Below are positions 27,729 through 35,871 of a DNA stretch of 64,000 nucleotides, one piece after another (position 1 is the first letter of the stretch; every line of letters begins with the position of its first letter). The DNA is from Dyadobacter endophyticus. Its GTDB lineage: Bacteria > Bacteroidota > Bacteroidia > Cytophagales > Spirosomataceae. The stretch is taken from the NCBI RefSeq assembly GCF_014641595.1, contig NZ_BMIA01000004.1, forward strand, positions 496,001 to 560,000. Direction: 5' to 3'. The notes under the pieces were generated by a model, which worked only from the letters and a program-made list of their open reading frames with translations, made no database searches and had not been told where the DNA came from. The translations under genes and the position numbers were made by a program.

Positions 27729-28493
27729 TTAATCGAAGATCCCGTTCATGGCCGTCAGGATCACGGGTTTGCCGTCCGTAACGATGATAGTATGCTCGTG
27801 CTGCGCCACATACCCGCCGCGCGAGCCTACGAGCGTCCACCCGTCGCGTTCGGTTGCCGTGCTTGTGGAGGCTGTTGAAATGAATGTTTCGATTGCAACC
27901 ACGCTGTTTTTGCGAAAGCGCGTCGTATTGTAACGGTCATAGTAATTTGCAATTTCGTGCGGTTCCTCGTGCAAAGCACGGCCGACACCGTGGCCGGCGA
28001 GGTTTTTAATTACCTTATAACCCGACTTTTTGGCTTCCGTTTCAATTAGCCGCCCGATATCGGCAATCCTCACACCGCCTTTGATTTGGCTGAGTGCTTT
28101 GCTCAGTATCCGCTTGGAGGCATTCACCAGTTTGTTGTGCCCGTGAATGTCTTCGCCTAACACGAAAGAACCCCCATTGTCGGACCAAAAACCATTCAAT
28201 TCGGCAGAAACGTCGATGTTCACCAGGTCGCCTTCTTGCAAAACCTTCGATTCGGTGGGTATCCCATGTGCGACTTCGTTATTGATGCTGATGCAGGTCC
28301 AACCGGGGAAGCCGTAGGTGAGTTTAGGTGCCGACTTCGCCCCGAGGCTATTCAGCATTTCACCGCCGAAATCGTCGAGCTCTTTGGCCGTCATACCCGG
28401 CTTTGCATGCTCGCGCATCGCGCGTAAAGTGGTGGCCACTGCGCGGCTGGCCTCCTGCATTCCGGTCAGTTCGGATTCTTTTGAAATAGACAT
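27729..28493 (-). CDS. map: Type I methionine aminopeptidase, divergent paralogue
   Basis: 254 residues; removes initiator Met from nascent proteins. Five metal ligands can be placed: Asp in NIDVSAEL, Asp in WSDNGGSF, His in LAGHGVGR, Glu in VAIETFIS and Glu in AQHEHTIIV. The second block is GDTARTF in most housekeeping enzymes, and the fourth is usually IEPM; SDNGGSF and IETF are typical of accessory copies such as Bacillus YflG. I infer this is a second map gene. It lies 21 bases downstream of the DUF3050 gene and is probably co-transcribed with it. No ribosomal-protein genes are nearby, unlike the usual housekeeping map locus. Confidence 0.88.
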   Translation of the reverse strand: MSISKESELTGMQEASRAVATTLRAMREHAKPGMTAKELDDFGGEMLNSLGAKSAPKLTYGFPGWTCISINNEVAHGIPTESKVLQEGDLVNIDVSAELNGFWSDNGGSFVLGEDIHGHNKLVNASKRILSKALSQIKGGVRIADIGRLIETEAKKSGYKVIKNLAGHGVGRALHEEPHEIANYYDRYNTTRFRKNSVVAIETFISTASTSTATERDGWTLVGSRGGYVAQHEHTIIVTDGKPVILTAMNGIFD

Positions 28494-28514
28494 GGTTGAG
28501 TATTATTTTTATTG

Positions 28515-29294
28515 TCAGGCATTTACGGAAGCTATCTCCTCGTAAACGCCGTCCCAAAGCGCAATGCGCCGTTCAAGCGAGGCGATAGTTGCATTTTCAG
28601 CTTCTTGCCAGGATGCTTCGTTATCGCCGCAGAGGTTAGCCGTCATCCGAAGGGCAAGGTGACTGTGGTGGTCGCCGTCGACTTCGATATGTCGTTCAAG
28701 GTAATATTTAAATAGGGAAATGCTATCAGGGAAATTTCGGTGTATATCTTCGATGATCGACATGAACATACCTGGTATAAGGTCCTCCCGACCGAAAGTG
28801 AATGTGGCGGCCTGCAGGTAATCTTTGCGAGTACCAATGGTTTCGAATGTGAAACGGACAAATTCACGGGCTTTCTCAGGGGTTCCCGCTGTATTGAATG
28901 CTCTTTCAAGGTCACCCGTTTCGCGTAGTACGGCAATAAACCTCTCAATTTCGGTGGTATCGGCACCGCATTGCGCCATAGCATCGAGGTAGAGCTCAAA
29001 ATGGCTTTTGAAATTTCCGTCCATATCGACGTCAGACTCTTCACCGGCCACGATTTCGTTAATGAGATGCCGGGTTTCGCTGTCACCGGTGGGGAACCAG
29101 GGAACAGAAGTGCAGGTTAGCCCGTTTTGAAGTGATTTTAGCAACGACATAAAATCCCAGACTGCGTATACATGGTATTTCATGAATACTTTGAGATCGT
29201 CGATGTCTTTGATAACGGAATAAACTTTGTGCCGGATGATCTGTTGCCGTAGTGGCTCGATGTTGTGCTGGATTCTGGTAATGTGATCGTTCAT
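28515..29294 (-). CDS. DUF3050 family protein (haem-oxygenase-like fold)
   Basis: 259 residues. It reads as DUF3050: KDIDDLKVFMKYHVYAVWDF, PWFPTGDSETRHLINEIV, GEESDVD, ATFTFGREDLIPGMF and RHIEVDGDHHSHLALRM. Conserved His/Glu residues in the first helix (MKYHVYAVWDF), the EESD loop and the GDHHSHLA helix fit a di-metal or haem-oxygenase-like helical bundle. The reaction is not established for this family to my knowledge. Upstream of map on the same strand (21-base gap). Confidence 0.85.
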   Translation of the reverse strand: MNDHITRIQHNIEPLRQQIIRHKVYSVIKDIDDLKVFMKYHVYAVWDFMSLLKSLQNGLTCTSVPWFPTGDSETRHLINEIVAGEESDVDMDGNFKSHFELYLDAMAQCGADTTEIERFIAVLRETGDLERAFNTAGTPEKAREFVRFTFETIGTRKDYLQAATFTFGREDLIPGMFMSIIEDIHRNFPDSISLFKYYLERHIEVDGDHHSHLALRMTANLCGDNEASWQEAENATIASLERRIALWDGVYEEIASVNA

Positions 29295-29438
29295 GATTTG
29301 CGTTGTTCTTTGGGTAAACCCATGTCAGGGAAGGTTTGTTCAGCGTTCGCAAATAAAAAGCCTCGCAAGGTCATTGCCGTAACGGTTTACTGAACGCATT
29401 AGGTGGGCGAAGGAACGGCCTATCGCTCAATGCGGCAG

Positions 29439-29912
29439 CTACTTACTTTGTTTCGGCGAATATTTCACGAGATCGATGCCTATCCCGTTGGGATCGGAGA
29501 TAGCGAAATGCCTGTCGCCCCAGGGTTCGTCGCGGAGCGCTATTTTGATCTCGGTACCCTTCTTTTTCAAGTCACTATAAAGTTTATCAACGTCGTCGAC
29601 TTCAATGGTCAGGTACATTCCCTGGCCCTGAAACGGCTTTTGAAACAGCGGTTGCTGCGAGGGGTGATCGGGGAGCAGAAAACTGATCTCTGAGCCGCCG
29701 CCCGGTGTATGCAACAGGAGATAGAATTCGTTTTCGAATGTCACGCCGAACCCTAGCGTTTCGGTGTAAAATGCTTTGGTTTCAGCGAGTTTAGAAGTGA
29801 CGATGCCTGCGTTCAGTTTCATTTTTTGTTTGGTTTGAGTTGATGGACTGGTTTGGGAAAATGCATTGACGCAGACGCACGCCAATGCAAGTAATGTGGT
29901 GAGCCGTTTCAT
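29439..29912 (-). CDS. VOC family protein with a signal peptide
   Basis: 157 residues. Begins with a signal peptide (TTLLALACVCVNAFSQ) followed by a single VOC/glyoxalase module: LNAGIVTSKLAETKAFYTET, FYLLLHTPG, MYLTIEVDDVDKLYSDLK and a DPNGIGIDLVKY ending. Most VOC proteins are cytoplasmic, so export is unusual. One module of two beta-alpha-beta-beta-beta units is expected to dimerise to make a metal site; ligands are not certain. An AraC gene lies 80 bases upstream on the same strand and may control it. Confidence 0.85.
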   Translation of the reverse strand: MKRLTTLLALACVCVNAFSQTSPSTQTKQKMKLNAGIVTSKLAETKAFYTETLGFGVTFENEFYLLLHTPGGGSEISFLLPDHPSQQPLFQKPFQGQGMYLTIEVDDVDKLYSDLKKKGTEIKIALRDEPWGDRHFAISDPNGIGIDLVKYSPKQSK

Positions 29913-29992
29913 GTTACTGTTCGTTTTTGGTGAATCTGATGTTGCAAATGTCGGTTCACCTCATCGGATAGCATTGTAAAAAACGGACAAAA

Positions 29993-30808
29993 TCACCTTC
30001 CGAACGCTCTGCCGGGCGTTACGCCGTAGAGGTTTTTGAATTCTTTGATAAAATGTGCCTGGTCGTAATAGCCGTTGTCATAGAAAAGCTTGTTCTCGCG
30101 GAGGCTTTGCTGGGAGGGTTTGGCACGGAGGATATTCTGAAAACGCACGACCTGGCTGAAAGTTTTGGCCGAGTCGCCTACATAGTATTCGAACAGCCTG
30201 CGGAGTTGCCGGGCACTTAGGCCGGTGTCGAGGTCTTTTTCGACATTCAGCACGCCGAAGTTTTGGAGAATAATGGACAATGCATTGTAAAACCGGGGGT
30301 CGTGATTGAAATCAACCCCTGCTGCGAAATGCAGGAAGTATTCGTCGAACCGCCGCTTTATTTCCGCGACAGACAAGCCCTCGCCGAAGCCCGAGGCGAT
30401 GAATTGCGCGGTGCCGGGCAGTACAACTTCCAGATTTTCAAAACGGTTGCTCAGCTCCACCGCACTGATTTTAAATAGCTGTGGGAACATCGTGGGTAAA
30501 AACCGTACGCCGACGTAGTCAAAACTGTTTTCGAGCGGGAACTCGGTATATTTTTTACAGAAGCCCATCACGAAATTTTCCGAGGGGGTTTTCAGTTCGA
30601 AAAAAATGTCGATACAGCCATCGGCGACGACGCGGTATACGAAAGGCTCGTCGAGCGGAAGCGAGGTCCGAAGCCTCCAATAACAGTATATGATGCCCTG
30701 CAAGGCCGTATCGGGCAGGAATTCCTGATAGGTCACCCGCTCCGCCGATTGTTTCACCGTTGGTTGGACAGGCACATAGAGCCCGCGAATGTCCGGCGTT
30801 TTATCCAT
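29993..30808 (-). CDS. AraC family transcriptional regulator
   Basis: 271 residues. The N-terminal domain (ALQGIIYCYWRLRTS, VYRVVADGCIDIFFEL, YVGVRFLP) is the sensor domain common to Bacteroidota AraC proteins of the DUF6597 kind; the C-terminal helix-turn-helix is LSARQLRRLFEYYVGDSAKTF and YDNGYYDQAHFIKEFKNLYG. Ligand unknown. It is upstream of the exported VOC gene and divergent from the methyltransferase at 31008, so either could be a target. Confidence 0.88.
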   Translation of the reverse strand: MDKTPDIRGLYVPVQPTVKQSAERVTYQEFLPDTALQGIIYCYWRLRTSLPLDEPFVYRVVADGCIDIFFELKTPSENFVMGFCKKYTEFPLENSFDYVGVRFLPTMFPQLFKISAVELSNRFENLEVVLPGTAQFIASGFGEGLSVAEIKRRFDEYFLHFAAGVDFNHDPRFYNALSIILQNFGVLNVEKDLDTGLSARQLRRLFEYYVGDSAKTFSQVVRFQNILRAKPSQQSLRENKLFYDNGYYDQAHFIKEFKNLYGVTPGRAFGR

Positions 30809-31007
30809 TCAGTTTCGACCGTTTAAAAATCCGCCAATATACGTTAACTCGCTTATATCGCACGGGTTTTGAAATTTGTCAAATATATACGTATTTGTAA
30901 ATCAATGTTCTTTCATCTTGAACTGCAATCTTTTGTGGGCGCAGCCTCGTTTTTTGAGCTTGTGCAAATTTTGTAGTACACCCCGAACCGTTCAATTTAA
31001 CATATCT

Positions 31008-31802
31008 ATGAGCAAAACACTGGATAATCTCCGCTTGTATGCAGGTGTTGTAAAAAGGGTTGGGTACACCCTCACGGCAGGTATGCTGGCTCCCGGTTCG
31101 CGGGACGAGCTGCTGAAATTGTATAACAGCTACAATGGCCATCAACAACCCGGAGATAGCACGCCGGTCGATCCATTTATCATTCCTAAAACCGACGTTT
31201 TCGAGCTTTTCGGCAATGACAATGCCACTTATGAGGGTGTTTATGAATGTGGCTTCGGGCACACCACGGAGTTTGAACTCAAAGTCATCAGTAACCTTGT
31301 CAAAAAATGGAATCCCCGGCGGATCTTTGAGATCGGCACATTTCAGGGGCGCACCACGCTGAATATGGCATTGAACAGCGGTGTTGATACCGAGATCGTT
31401 ACATTAGACTTGCCCGCGGACGAACTGGCTTCGACGAAGATGGAAATCGAGGAAGGGGAGGTGCGGTATGTTAAAAAGGAAGTTTCCGGCGAGCGGTTTA
31501 TCGGTCATCCGGCAGCGTCGAAAATCCGGCAGGTATTTGGAGATTCGGCTTCGTTTGATTTTAAAACTTATGCTGATTCGGTCGATGTCGCATTCATCGA
31601 CGGGTCGCACGCCTATGAATACGTGTTGAACGACAGCGAAAAAGTGTTCACCGTCATGCGGAAAGGCGGCCTGATCATCTGGCACGACTACACCAACTGG
31701 CCGGGCGTCTGGACGGCATTGAACGAGCTTTATGAAAAGGACGCCCGGTTCAGGGGCATCCGGCACATCGGTGGTACCAGCATTGCGATACTTACCGTTT
31801 GA
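31008..31802 (+). CDS. Class I SAM-dependent methyltransferase (Methyltransf_24-like)
   Basis: 264 residues from ATG 31008; the in-frame region upstream to 30876 encodes no conserved sequence and overlaps the likely promoter zone. The Rossmann motif I is IFEIGTFQGRTTLNMAL, and the later VDVAFIDGSHAYEYVLND and GGLIIWHDYTNWPGV blocks are typical of the Methyltransf_24 branch that acts on sugars or small molecules near cell-surface glycan genes. The acceptor cannot be inferred: no glycan locus is adjacent. Stop is 48 bases before the convergent NADAR gene ends. Confidence 0.87.
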   Translation: MSKTLDNLRLYAGVVKRVGYTLTAGMLAPGSRDELLKLYNSYNGHQQPGDSTPVDPFIIPKTDVFELFGNDNATYEGVYECGFGHTTEFELKVISNLVKKWNPRRIFEIGTFQGRTTLNMALNSGVDTEIVTLDLPADELASTKMEIEEGEVRYVKKEVSGERFIGHPAASKIRQVFGDSASFDFKTYADSVDVAFIDGSHAYEYVLNDSEKVFTVMRKGGLIIWHDYTNWPGVWTALNELYEKDARFRGIRHIGGTSIAILTV

Positions 31803-31849
31803 TAATTGGCAGTGTGCCCTGTCGCTGCTGCGGTGCCGACGTATATGAA

Positions 31850-32401
31850 TTAGCGGTTCGCCAGCAAATCCCGTGTTTCCATTAGCGCGAACCCAAGCAG
31901 ATTGAGACCTTCCCACCGTGCGGGATCGTGGGCACGCGAGTCGTCGGCCGCCAATCCTATTCCCCAAACGGGATCGACGGGGCTCGCTTCCACGAGAATT
32001 CTTTCCGAGGTATTCAAAAGATACGAACGGAGCTCAGGGTTTTGGGTGAACTTTTGAACACTGCCCGTCAGAACGATGGATTGGCGGTACGTTATCCAAG
32101 TTTGTTCGTCAAAATTTTCCACCATCCGGCCGAGTGCTTTCGCTTCGCCGGGCGAAGTGCAGGCGATGATTCGTTCCCTCAGAACATCATTTCCGAAGAG
32201 CCGCGCCTTTTCGGCCATCATCCAATGCTCGGCGGTGCGGTATACCACATCACCGATCGTGATTGCCGACGGCCACCACTGGCTCAGGCACGATTGCGTA
32301 ATATGGCCGTCGCGAGCAGGTTGATGGCCCCAAAAATGGAGGAATTTAATTTTCGGTTGCTCTTGCCATTCCTTCAAGAGCCAGTCAAGGTCATACTTCA
32401 T
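31850..32401 (-). CDS. NADAR family protein (YbiA-like N-glycosidase)
   Basis: 183 residues from ATG 32401. Family blocks: FLHFWGHQP, CLSQWWPSAITIGDVVYRTAEHWMMA (split over the substrate pocket), ERIIACTSPGEAKALGR and DPVWGIGLAADD near the C-terminus. YbiA/NADAR enzymes cleave N-glycosidic bonds of reactive riboflavin intermediates; some remove ADP-ribose from nucleic acids and act against DarT toxins. No DarT-like or macrodomain gene is in the window, so a housekeeping damage-control role is more likely. Divergent from DinB at 32499. Confidence 0.88.
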   Translation of the reverse strand: MKYDLDWLLKEWQEQPKIKFLHFWGHQPARDGHITQSCLSQWWPSAITIGDVVYRTAEHWMMAEKARLFGNDVLRERIIACTSPGEAKALGRMVENFDEQTWITYRQSIVLTGSVQKFTQNPELRSYLLNTSERILVEASPVDPVWGIGLAADDSRAHDPARWEGLNLLGFALMETRDLLANR

Positions 32402-32498
32402 TCTATAATAAAAATAACATCCGTGGTTGTTGCGGATTTCAGGCCGGGTGTGCGAAGGCATTATTTTTTAGCATGTTGCTGAAAAAACGAACAATACT

Positions 32499-32999
32499 AT
32501 GAGCAACAGAACCTTAGTCGATGCCTACATCAAAGAACTGGAAGCGGAGTATACTTCGACCCGCAAATGCTTGGAACGCATTCCGGTTACATTATTTAAA
32601 TACAAACCGCATCCCACCTCGATGGAGTTGGGCTATCTCATGCTGTTGGTGGCCGAAATACCTCTTTGGATCACTTTCATGGTCGAGCAAGGCGAAGTTG
32701 ACTTTGCTACCTACAAGCGCTTCGAGTTCACCACCAGCGAGGAATTGCTTGACCATTTTGAGGAAGTTTTTAATGGCGCCAAAAAATCGCTGGCCGGCAT
32801 TACCGACGACGACCTCGACGCTCCTTTCTACCTGAAACGCCAGGGCCAGGTGCTATTTACCCAACCCAGGCGGGAGGGCGTCGGCTCGACGATTAACCAC
32901 TGGATACACCACCGTGGCCAGCTTACCGTGTATATGCGACTAAACGAAATTGCCGTTCCATCGATTTACGGGCCTTCGGCCGACGACCCCACGTTCTGA
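32499..32999 (+). CDS. DinB/YfiT-like four-helix protein
   Basis: 166 residues. DinB superfamily helices are visible: YTSTRKCLERIP, MELGYLMLLVAEIPLWI, SEELLDHFEEVFNGAKKSL and INHWIHHRGQLTVYMRLNEI. The last block keeps the two-His metal pattern (HWIHHRGQ). The first ligand, normally a His just before (V/I)AE in helix 2, is Leu here (LMLLVAEIP), so metal binding may be altered. Function unknown; the superfamily includes thiol-dependent transferases. It ends one base before the convergent HAD gene. Confidence 0.85.
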   Translation: MSNRTLVDAYIKELEAEYTSTRKCLERIPVTLFKYKPHPTSMELGYLMLLVAEIPLWITFMVEQGEVDFATYKRFEFTTSEELLDHFEEVFNGAKKSLAGITDDDLDAPFYLKRQGQVLFTQPRREGVGSTINHWIHHRGQLTVYMRLNEIAVPSIYGPSADDPTF

Positions 33000-33641
33000 T
33001 CAACGCGGAGGGCCAAAGCGGTCGAACTGTTCTTTTTTTAACTCTTCGAGGATTTCCTTCGTCGATTCGAAACTGGTATGCTGATATGCCCTAAGCCCGA
33101 GCGTTTTGGCCATATTGGCAAACATAATGCGGTCGTCGAAATACACGCATTGGCTGGGTGTTGCCTGTGCGATGCCCATCGCCAGTTCGAAAATACGCGG
33201 GTCGGGCTTGCGCATCTTGACTTCGCAGGAAGAAATGAATGCGTCGAAACAGGTGTGTAATTTGAATTTTTGTATCCGGTAATCGTTCAATTCTTTTCCC
33301 TCATTGTTGATTGAAATGATCCGGAAACCGCAGTCTTTTTTCCACTCTTTGAGCCAGGCCAGCATGCCAGGCAGCTCAACCGACTGCGAATACATAAACT
33401 CCTTGAAATCCTCCCGGACGAAATCGCGCGGGTGATTGAAGATCACCGTGTCGAGATACTGATCGAGATTGACGCTCCCGATTTCGTAGACATTAAAAAT
33501 GAAATTATGTAGCTGGTCCATTTCCTTGTAATTGAGACCGAATTTTTCCGCCGCCAGGGCGCGGGATTCGTGTCCCCATCCATTACTCAAAAGGACGCCG
33601 CCAATGTCGAAAAAGAGTATTTTGAGATCGCTGATCTGCAT
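33000..33641 (-). CDS. HAD family hydrolase
   Basis: 213 residues of the haloacid dehalogenase superfamily. Motif I FFDIGGVLL with the nucleophile Asp (the acid/base Asp two residues on is Gly, the DxGG form found in one HAD branch); motif II ISINNEG; motif III Lys in MRKPDPRIFE; motif IV YFDDR. A helical cap lies between motifs I and II (residues about 20-95). The DIGGV variant often marks phosphatases or epoxide-hydrolase-like N-terminal domains; substrate unknown. No signal peptide. Confidence 0.87.
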   Translation of the reverse strand: MQISDLKILFFDIGGVLLSNGWGHESRALAAEKFGLNYKEMDQLHNFIFNVYEIGSVNLDQYLDTVIFNHPRDFVREDFKEFMYSQSVELPGMLAWLKEWKKDCGFRIISINNEGKELNDYRIQKFKLHTCFDAFISSCEVKMRKPDPRIFELAMGIAQATPSQCVYFDDRIMFANMAKTLGLRAYQHTSFESTKEILEELKKEQFDRFGPPR

Positions 33642-33777
33642 GGTAATGTAGAAGATGTAAAGGTTCGGGGGTAAAGATGCGCGGATAATTCGTGATTTCC
33701 GCGTCTCCGGGGAGGCAGATTAAATTTAAGGGATCGTTTTGTAAAGTAAATGAAACAATTTTGTTTAAATTGGTATC

Positions 33778-33785
33778 TATATTTG
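33778..33785 (+). promoter_or_regulatory. -7 promoter box of the toxin-antitoxin operon
   Basis: TATATTTG is a perfect TANNTTTG box, 31 bases before ATG 33817. A TTTG at 33760-33763 lies upstream at shorter than usual spacing (14 bases). Confidence 0.45.
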
Positions 33786-33816
33786 TATTGTAATCTATAC
33801 TCAAAGTTCCTTGATC

Positions 33817-34110
33817 ATGATGAATGAAACCGTAAAACGCTACGAGCGCATTGTTATGAACATCGGAGAACTCATTGAGGTATCAGGGTATCGGAATGAT
33901 TACCTGGCCGGCAAGTTGGGATTGACGACCGTCAATTTCTCGGCAAAGAAAAAACGCAAGACCTTCACGTTGGAGGAGATCAGGAAACTCGCGTATATTA
34001 TCGATAATGATGATGTGCAGGATTATCTGATGGTTGCAGAGATGGAGGAACGGGAGAACGAAGAAACCATTACCCATGAAGAGCTATTCAGACGAATGGG
34101 GTGGAAGTAA
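33817..34110 (+). CDS. Putative antitoxin of a type II toxin-antitoxin pair
   Basis: 97 residues from ATG 33817 (ATG 33820 is the next codon and equally possible). An Xre-like helix-turn-helix can be read in the middle (LIEVSGYRNDYLAGKLGLTT, then FTLEEIRKLAYII), with an acidic C-terminal tail (EMEERENEETITHEE) that would wrap the toxin. The gene precedes and overlaps the RelE-type gene by 10 bases, the usual order for antitoxin then toxin. It probably represses its own promoter (-7 box at 33778). Confidence 0.75.
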   Translation: MMNETVKRYERIVMNIGELIEVSGYRNDYLAGKLGLTTVNFSAKKKRKTFTLEEIRKLAYIIDNDDVQDYLMVAEMEERENEETITHEELFRRMGWK

Positions 34111-34382
34111 TCTACAAAGAGGGCTTTTTTAAAGAGCTAAAAAAACTGCCTGCCCGGATTCAGGAGTCGATAAGGTATACCTTGATAAAACTCGGAGACG
34201 CGAGCAGCCTCGAATCGTCAGAGCTTGACTATGCGTTAATGCGGGGTGGGAGCAAAGGACAGAAATTTTATAGAATTCGGGTTGGTAACTATCGCATCGG
34301 TATCAAATATATTTATCCTGATGTACTGGTAATTACGATTGCTGTCCGTGGAGATATTTACAAGACATTTCCACCCAAGTAA
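34101..34382 (+). CDS. RelE/ParE-superfamily toxin
   Basis: 93 residues with the RelE/ParE pattern: IYKEGFFKELKKLPARIQ at the N-terminus, a central helix, then YRIRVGNYRIGIKYIY and VLVITIAVRGDIYKTFP, the last containing an Arg near the expected catalytic or contact position. Such proteins are either ribosome-dependent mRNA interferases or gyrase poisons; which cannot be decided here. Overlaps the antitoxin by 10 bases, so translation is coupled. Ends inside a perfect terminator. Confidence 0.8.
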   Translation: MEVIYKEGFFKELKKLPARIQESIRYTLIKLGDASSLESSELDYALMRGGSKGQKFYRIRVGNYRIGIKYIYPDVLVITIAVRGDIYKTFPPK

Positions 34383-34416
34383 AAGCCGGTACGAATACAA
34401 ATTCGTACCGGCTTTT
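34381..34416. terminator. Bidirectional terminator after the toxin gene
   Basis: Perfect 16-bp stem: AAAAGCCGGTACGAAT (34381-34396) with 34401-34416, loop ACAA. The left arm includes the last two bases of the toxin stop codon. It can serve the convergent gene at 34434 as well. Confidence 0.9.
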
Positions 34417-34433
34417 AACTCTAATTCGAGCTA

Positions 34434-35768
34434 CTACCGTCTTCCCCCACGGAAACCACCACCACTAAACCCGCCGCGGCTGAATCCACCGCCACCGCCA
34501 CCGCCATTAAAAGTCCTGCCTCCAAAAGATCCATATGACCGGGAAGGAGCACTAAACGAATTGCTACGTGGCATTGAACGGTAACCTTGTGCATTTGCTG
34601 CACGCGGCGCTGTACGGAACGATTGACCTCTGTCGAACAGATAGGAACGCGAGCCGACCGACGGATTGAAATGTCTAGCAGCGGAGCCGATGAAAGCGGT
34701 TCGTGGTGAATAGGCATAATGTCGTGGGGCGATGGTGCGGTAATAGTTACCGTATTGACGGTACAGGTGCGGATAATATCGGTAGGCGCCGCCGAAAAAC
34801 CATCTCGAAAAGCCCAGAGAAGGCATTGCATACATCATCGGATAACCGCCCAGGCCTAAATAGAAGCCGGAACCATAGCCGTACAAACCAGGGTACCACA
34901 TCGGCGAACCATACCAATAGGGATAGCCAAACCAGTATGAATAAGGGCTGCCGTAGTTGACTACCTTGTCGCCGGTTGGTGCGGGGTAGCTGTAACCGCC
35001 CTGAGACGCATATTCCTGCGAGGCCTGGCTAAGTTCCTGCATCGCCTGTGGATTTTGTTTCAACTCGTCCTGATAGGTAGCGAGTTCGTCCTTGTTTTGT
35101 GCTTCAATCTGGTCGTGGATGGTTGCGAGATCGTTGCGGACATCGGCCGGGCTGTCTTTAAAACGCTCGCCGAGCCGTGTTACAAGGTCGGAGTGATCGT
35201 TCAGGAGCGACAGTACGTCCGGCATTTCTTCCAGTGTTCTGAACGCCTGCTGGGCATCGGGGTTCAGAAGGGCGATCATGCTTTGGAATGATGCACCGGC
35301 TTCTTCGTTCAGGTTATCCACTTTCAGCAGGTCACTGTGATGGTTGTTGTACAACTTCCAGGCAGCCTCTTTCAGCTCGGGTGACGGGTTCACATTCGCC
35401 AGCATACCGTCGATCGTTTCCCGGGAAGTTTTACGCGGAAGGATAGCCAGTTTATGCATCAAATCCGGATAGCGGCTTACTTCATAAAACCATCCCTGTT
35501 TCTTTTGGGCATAATTTTGAATGATTTGCTGGAATCCTGCGCTGCTTTTCTCCCGGATTTGCGCGAGTTTGGCCAGCACATCGGGGTATTGGGTAGCTAC
35601 AAGAATATCATTGCGCACACCGTCGTCGTAGGGTGCAATCGCTTTAAGCAGGCTTTGGTCAGTGACAATATTTTGTTGCGCGTTACTAACCATTTGATCA
35701 TCCTGGCCGTAGCTGGTGAGGCTAGCGGCGGAGAGCAGAATAGTGGCAAACAGATGAAGCGGTTTCAT
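34434..35768 (-). CDS. Exported helical protein with Gly/Tyr/Ser-rich C-terminus, unknown function
   Basis: 444 residues. Signal peptide (LFATILLSAASLTSYGQ). Residues about 30-235 are helical and contain loose repeats of the form PDVLAKLAQI, PDLMHKLAIL, PDVLSLLNDH. From about 250 the protein becomes Tyr/Gly/Pro/Trp-rich (YWFGYPYWYGSPMWYPG) and then Ser/Arg/Gly-rich, ending GGGFRGGRR. I cannot name a family. The layout, an ordered helical head with a sticky low-complexity tail, suggests an envelope or surface-adhesive protein. It is the third gene in the same orientation after degQ and the DUF4136 gene, and shares a Gly/Tyr-rich character with the latter. Confidence 0.75.
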   Translation of the reverse strand: MKPLHLFATILLSAASLTSYGQDDQMVSNAQQNIVTDQSLLKAIAPYDDGVRNDILVATQYPDVLAKLAQIREKSSAGFQQIIQNYAQKKQGWFYEVSRYPDLMHKLAILPRKTSRETIDGMLANVNPSPELKEAAWKLYNNHHSDLLKVDNLNEEAGASFQSMIALLNPDAQQAFRTLEEMPDVLSLLNDHSDLVTRLGERFKDSPADVRNDLATIHDQIEAQNKDELATYQDELKQNPQAMQELSQASQEYASQGGYSYPAPTGDKVVNYGSPYSYWFGYPYWYGSPMWYPGLYGYGSGFYLGLGGYPMMYAMPSLGFSRWFFGGAYRYYPHLYRQYGNYYRTIAPRHYAYSPRTAFIGSAARHFNPSVGSRSYLFDRGQSFRTAPRAANAQGYRSMPRSNSFSAPSRSYGSFGGRTFNGGGGGGGFSRGGFSGGGFRGGRR

Positions 35769-35871
35769 GGTCTTGAACTGTTAAAATTGAATAGCTTCTT
35801 GACTTATTATGGTACCAAGGTATCCTGCGATTCTGTCGAAATATTGAAGATTCGGGCAGGTTTCGAAAATA

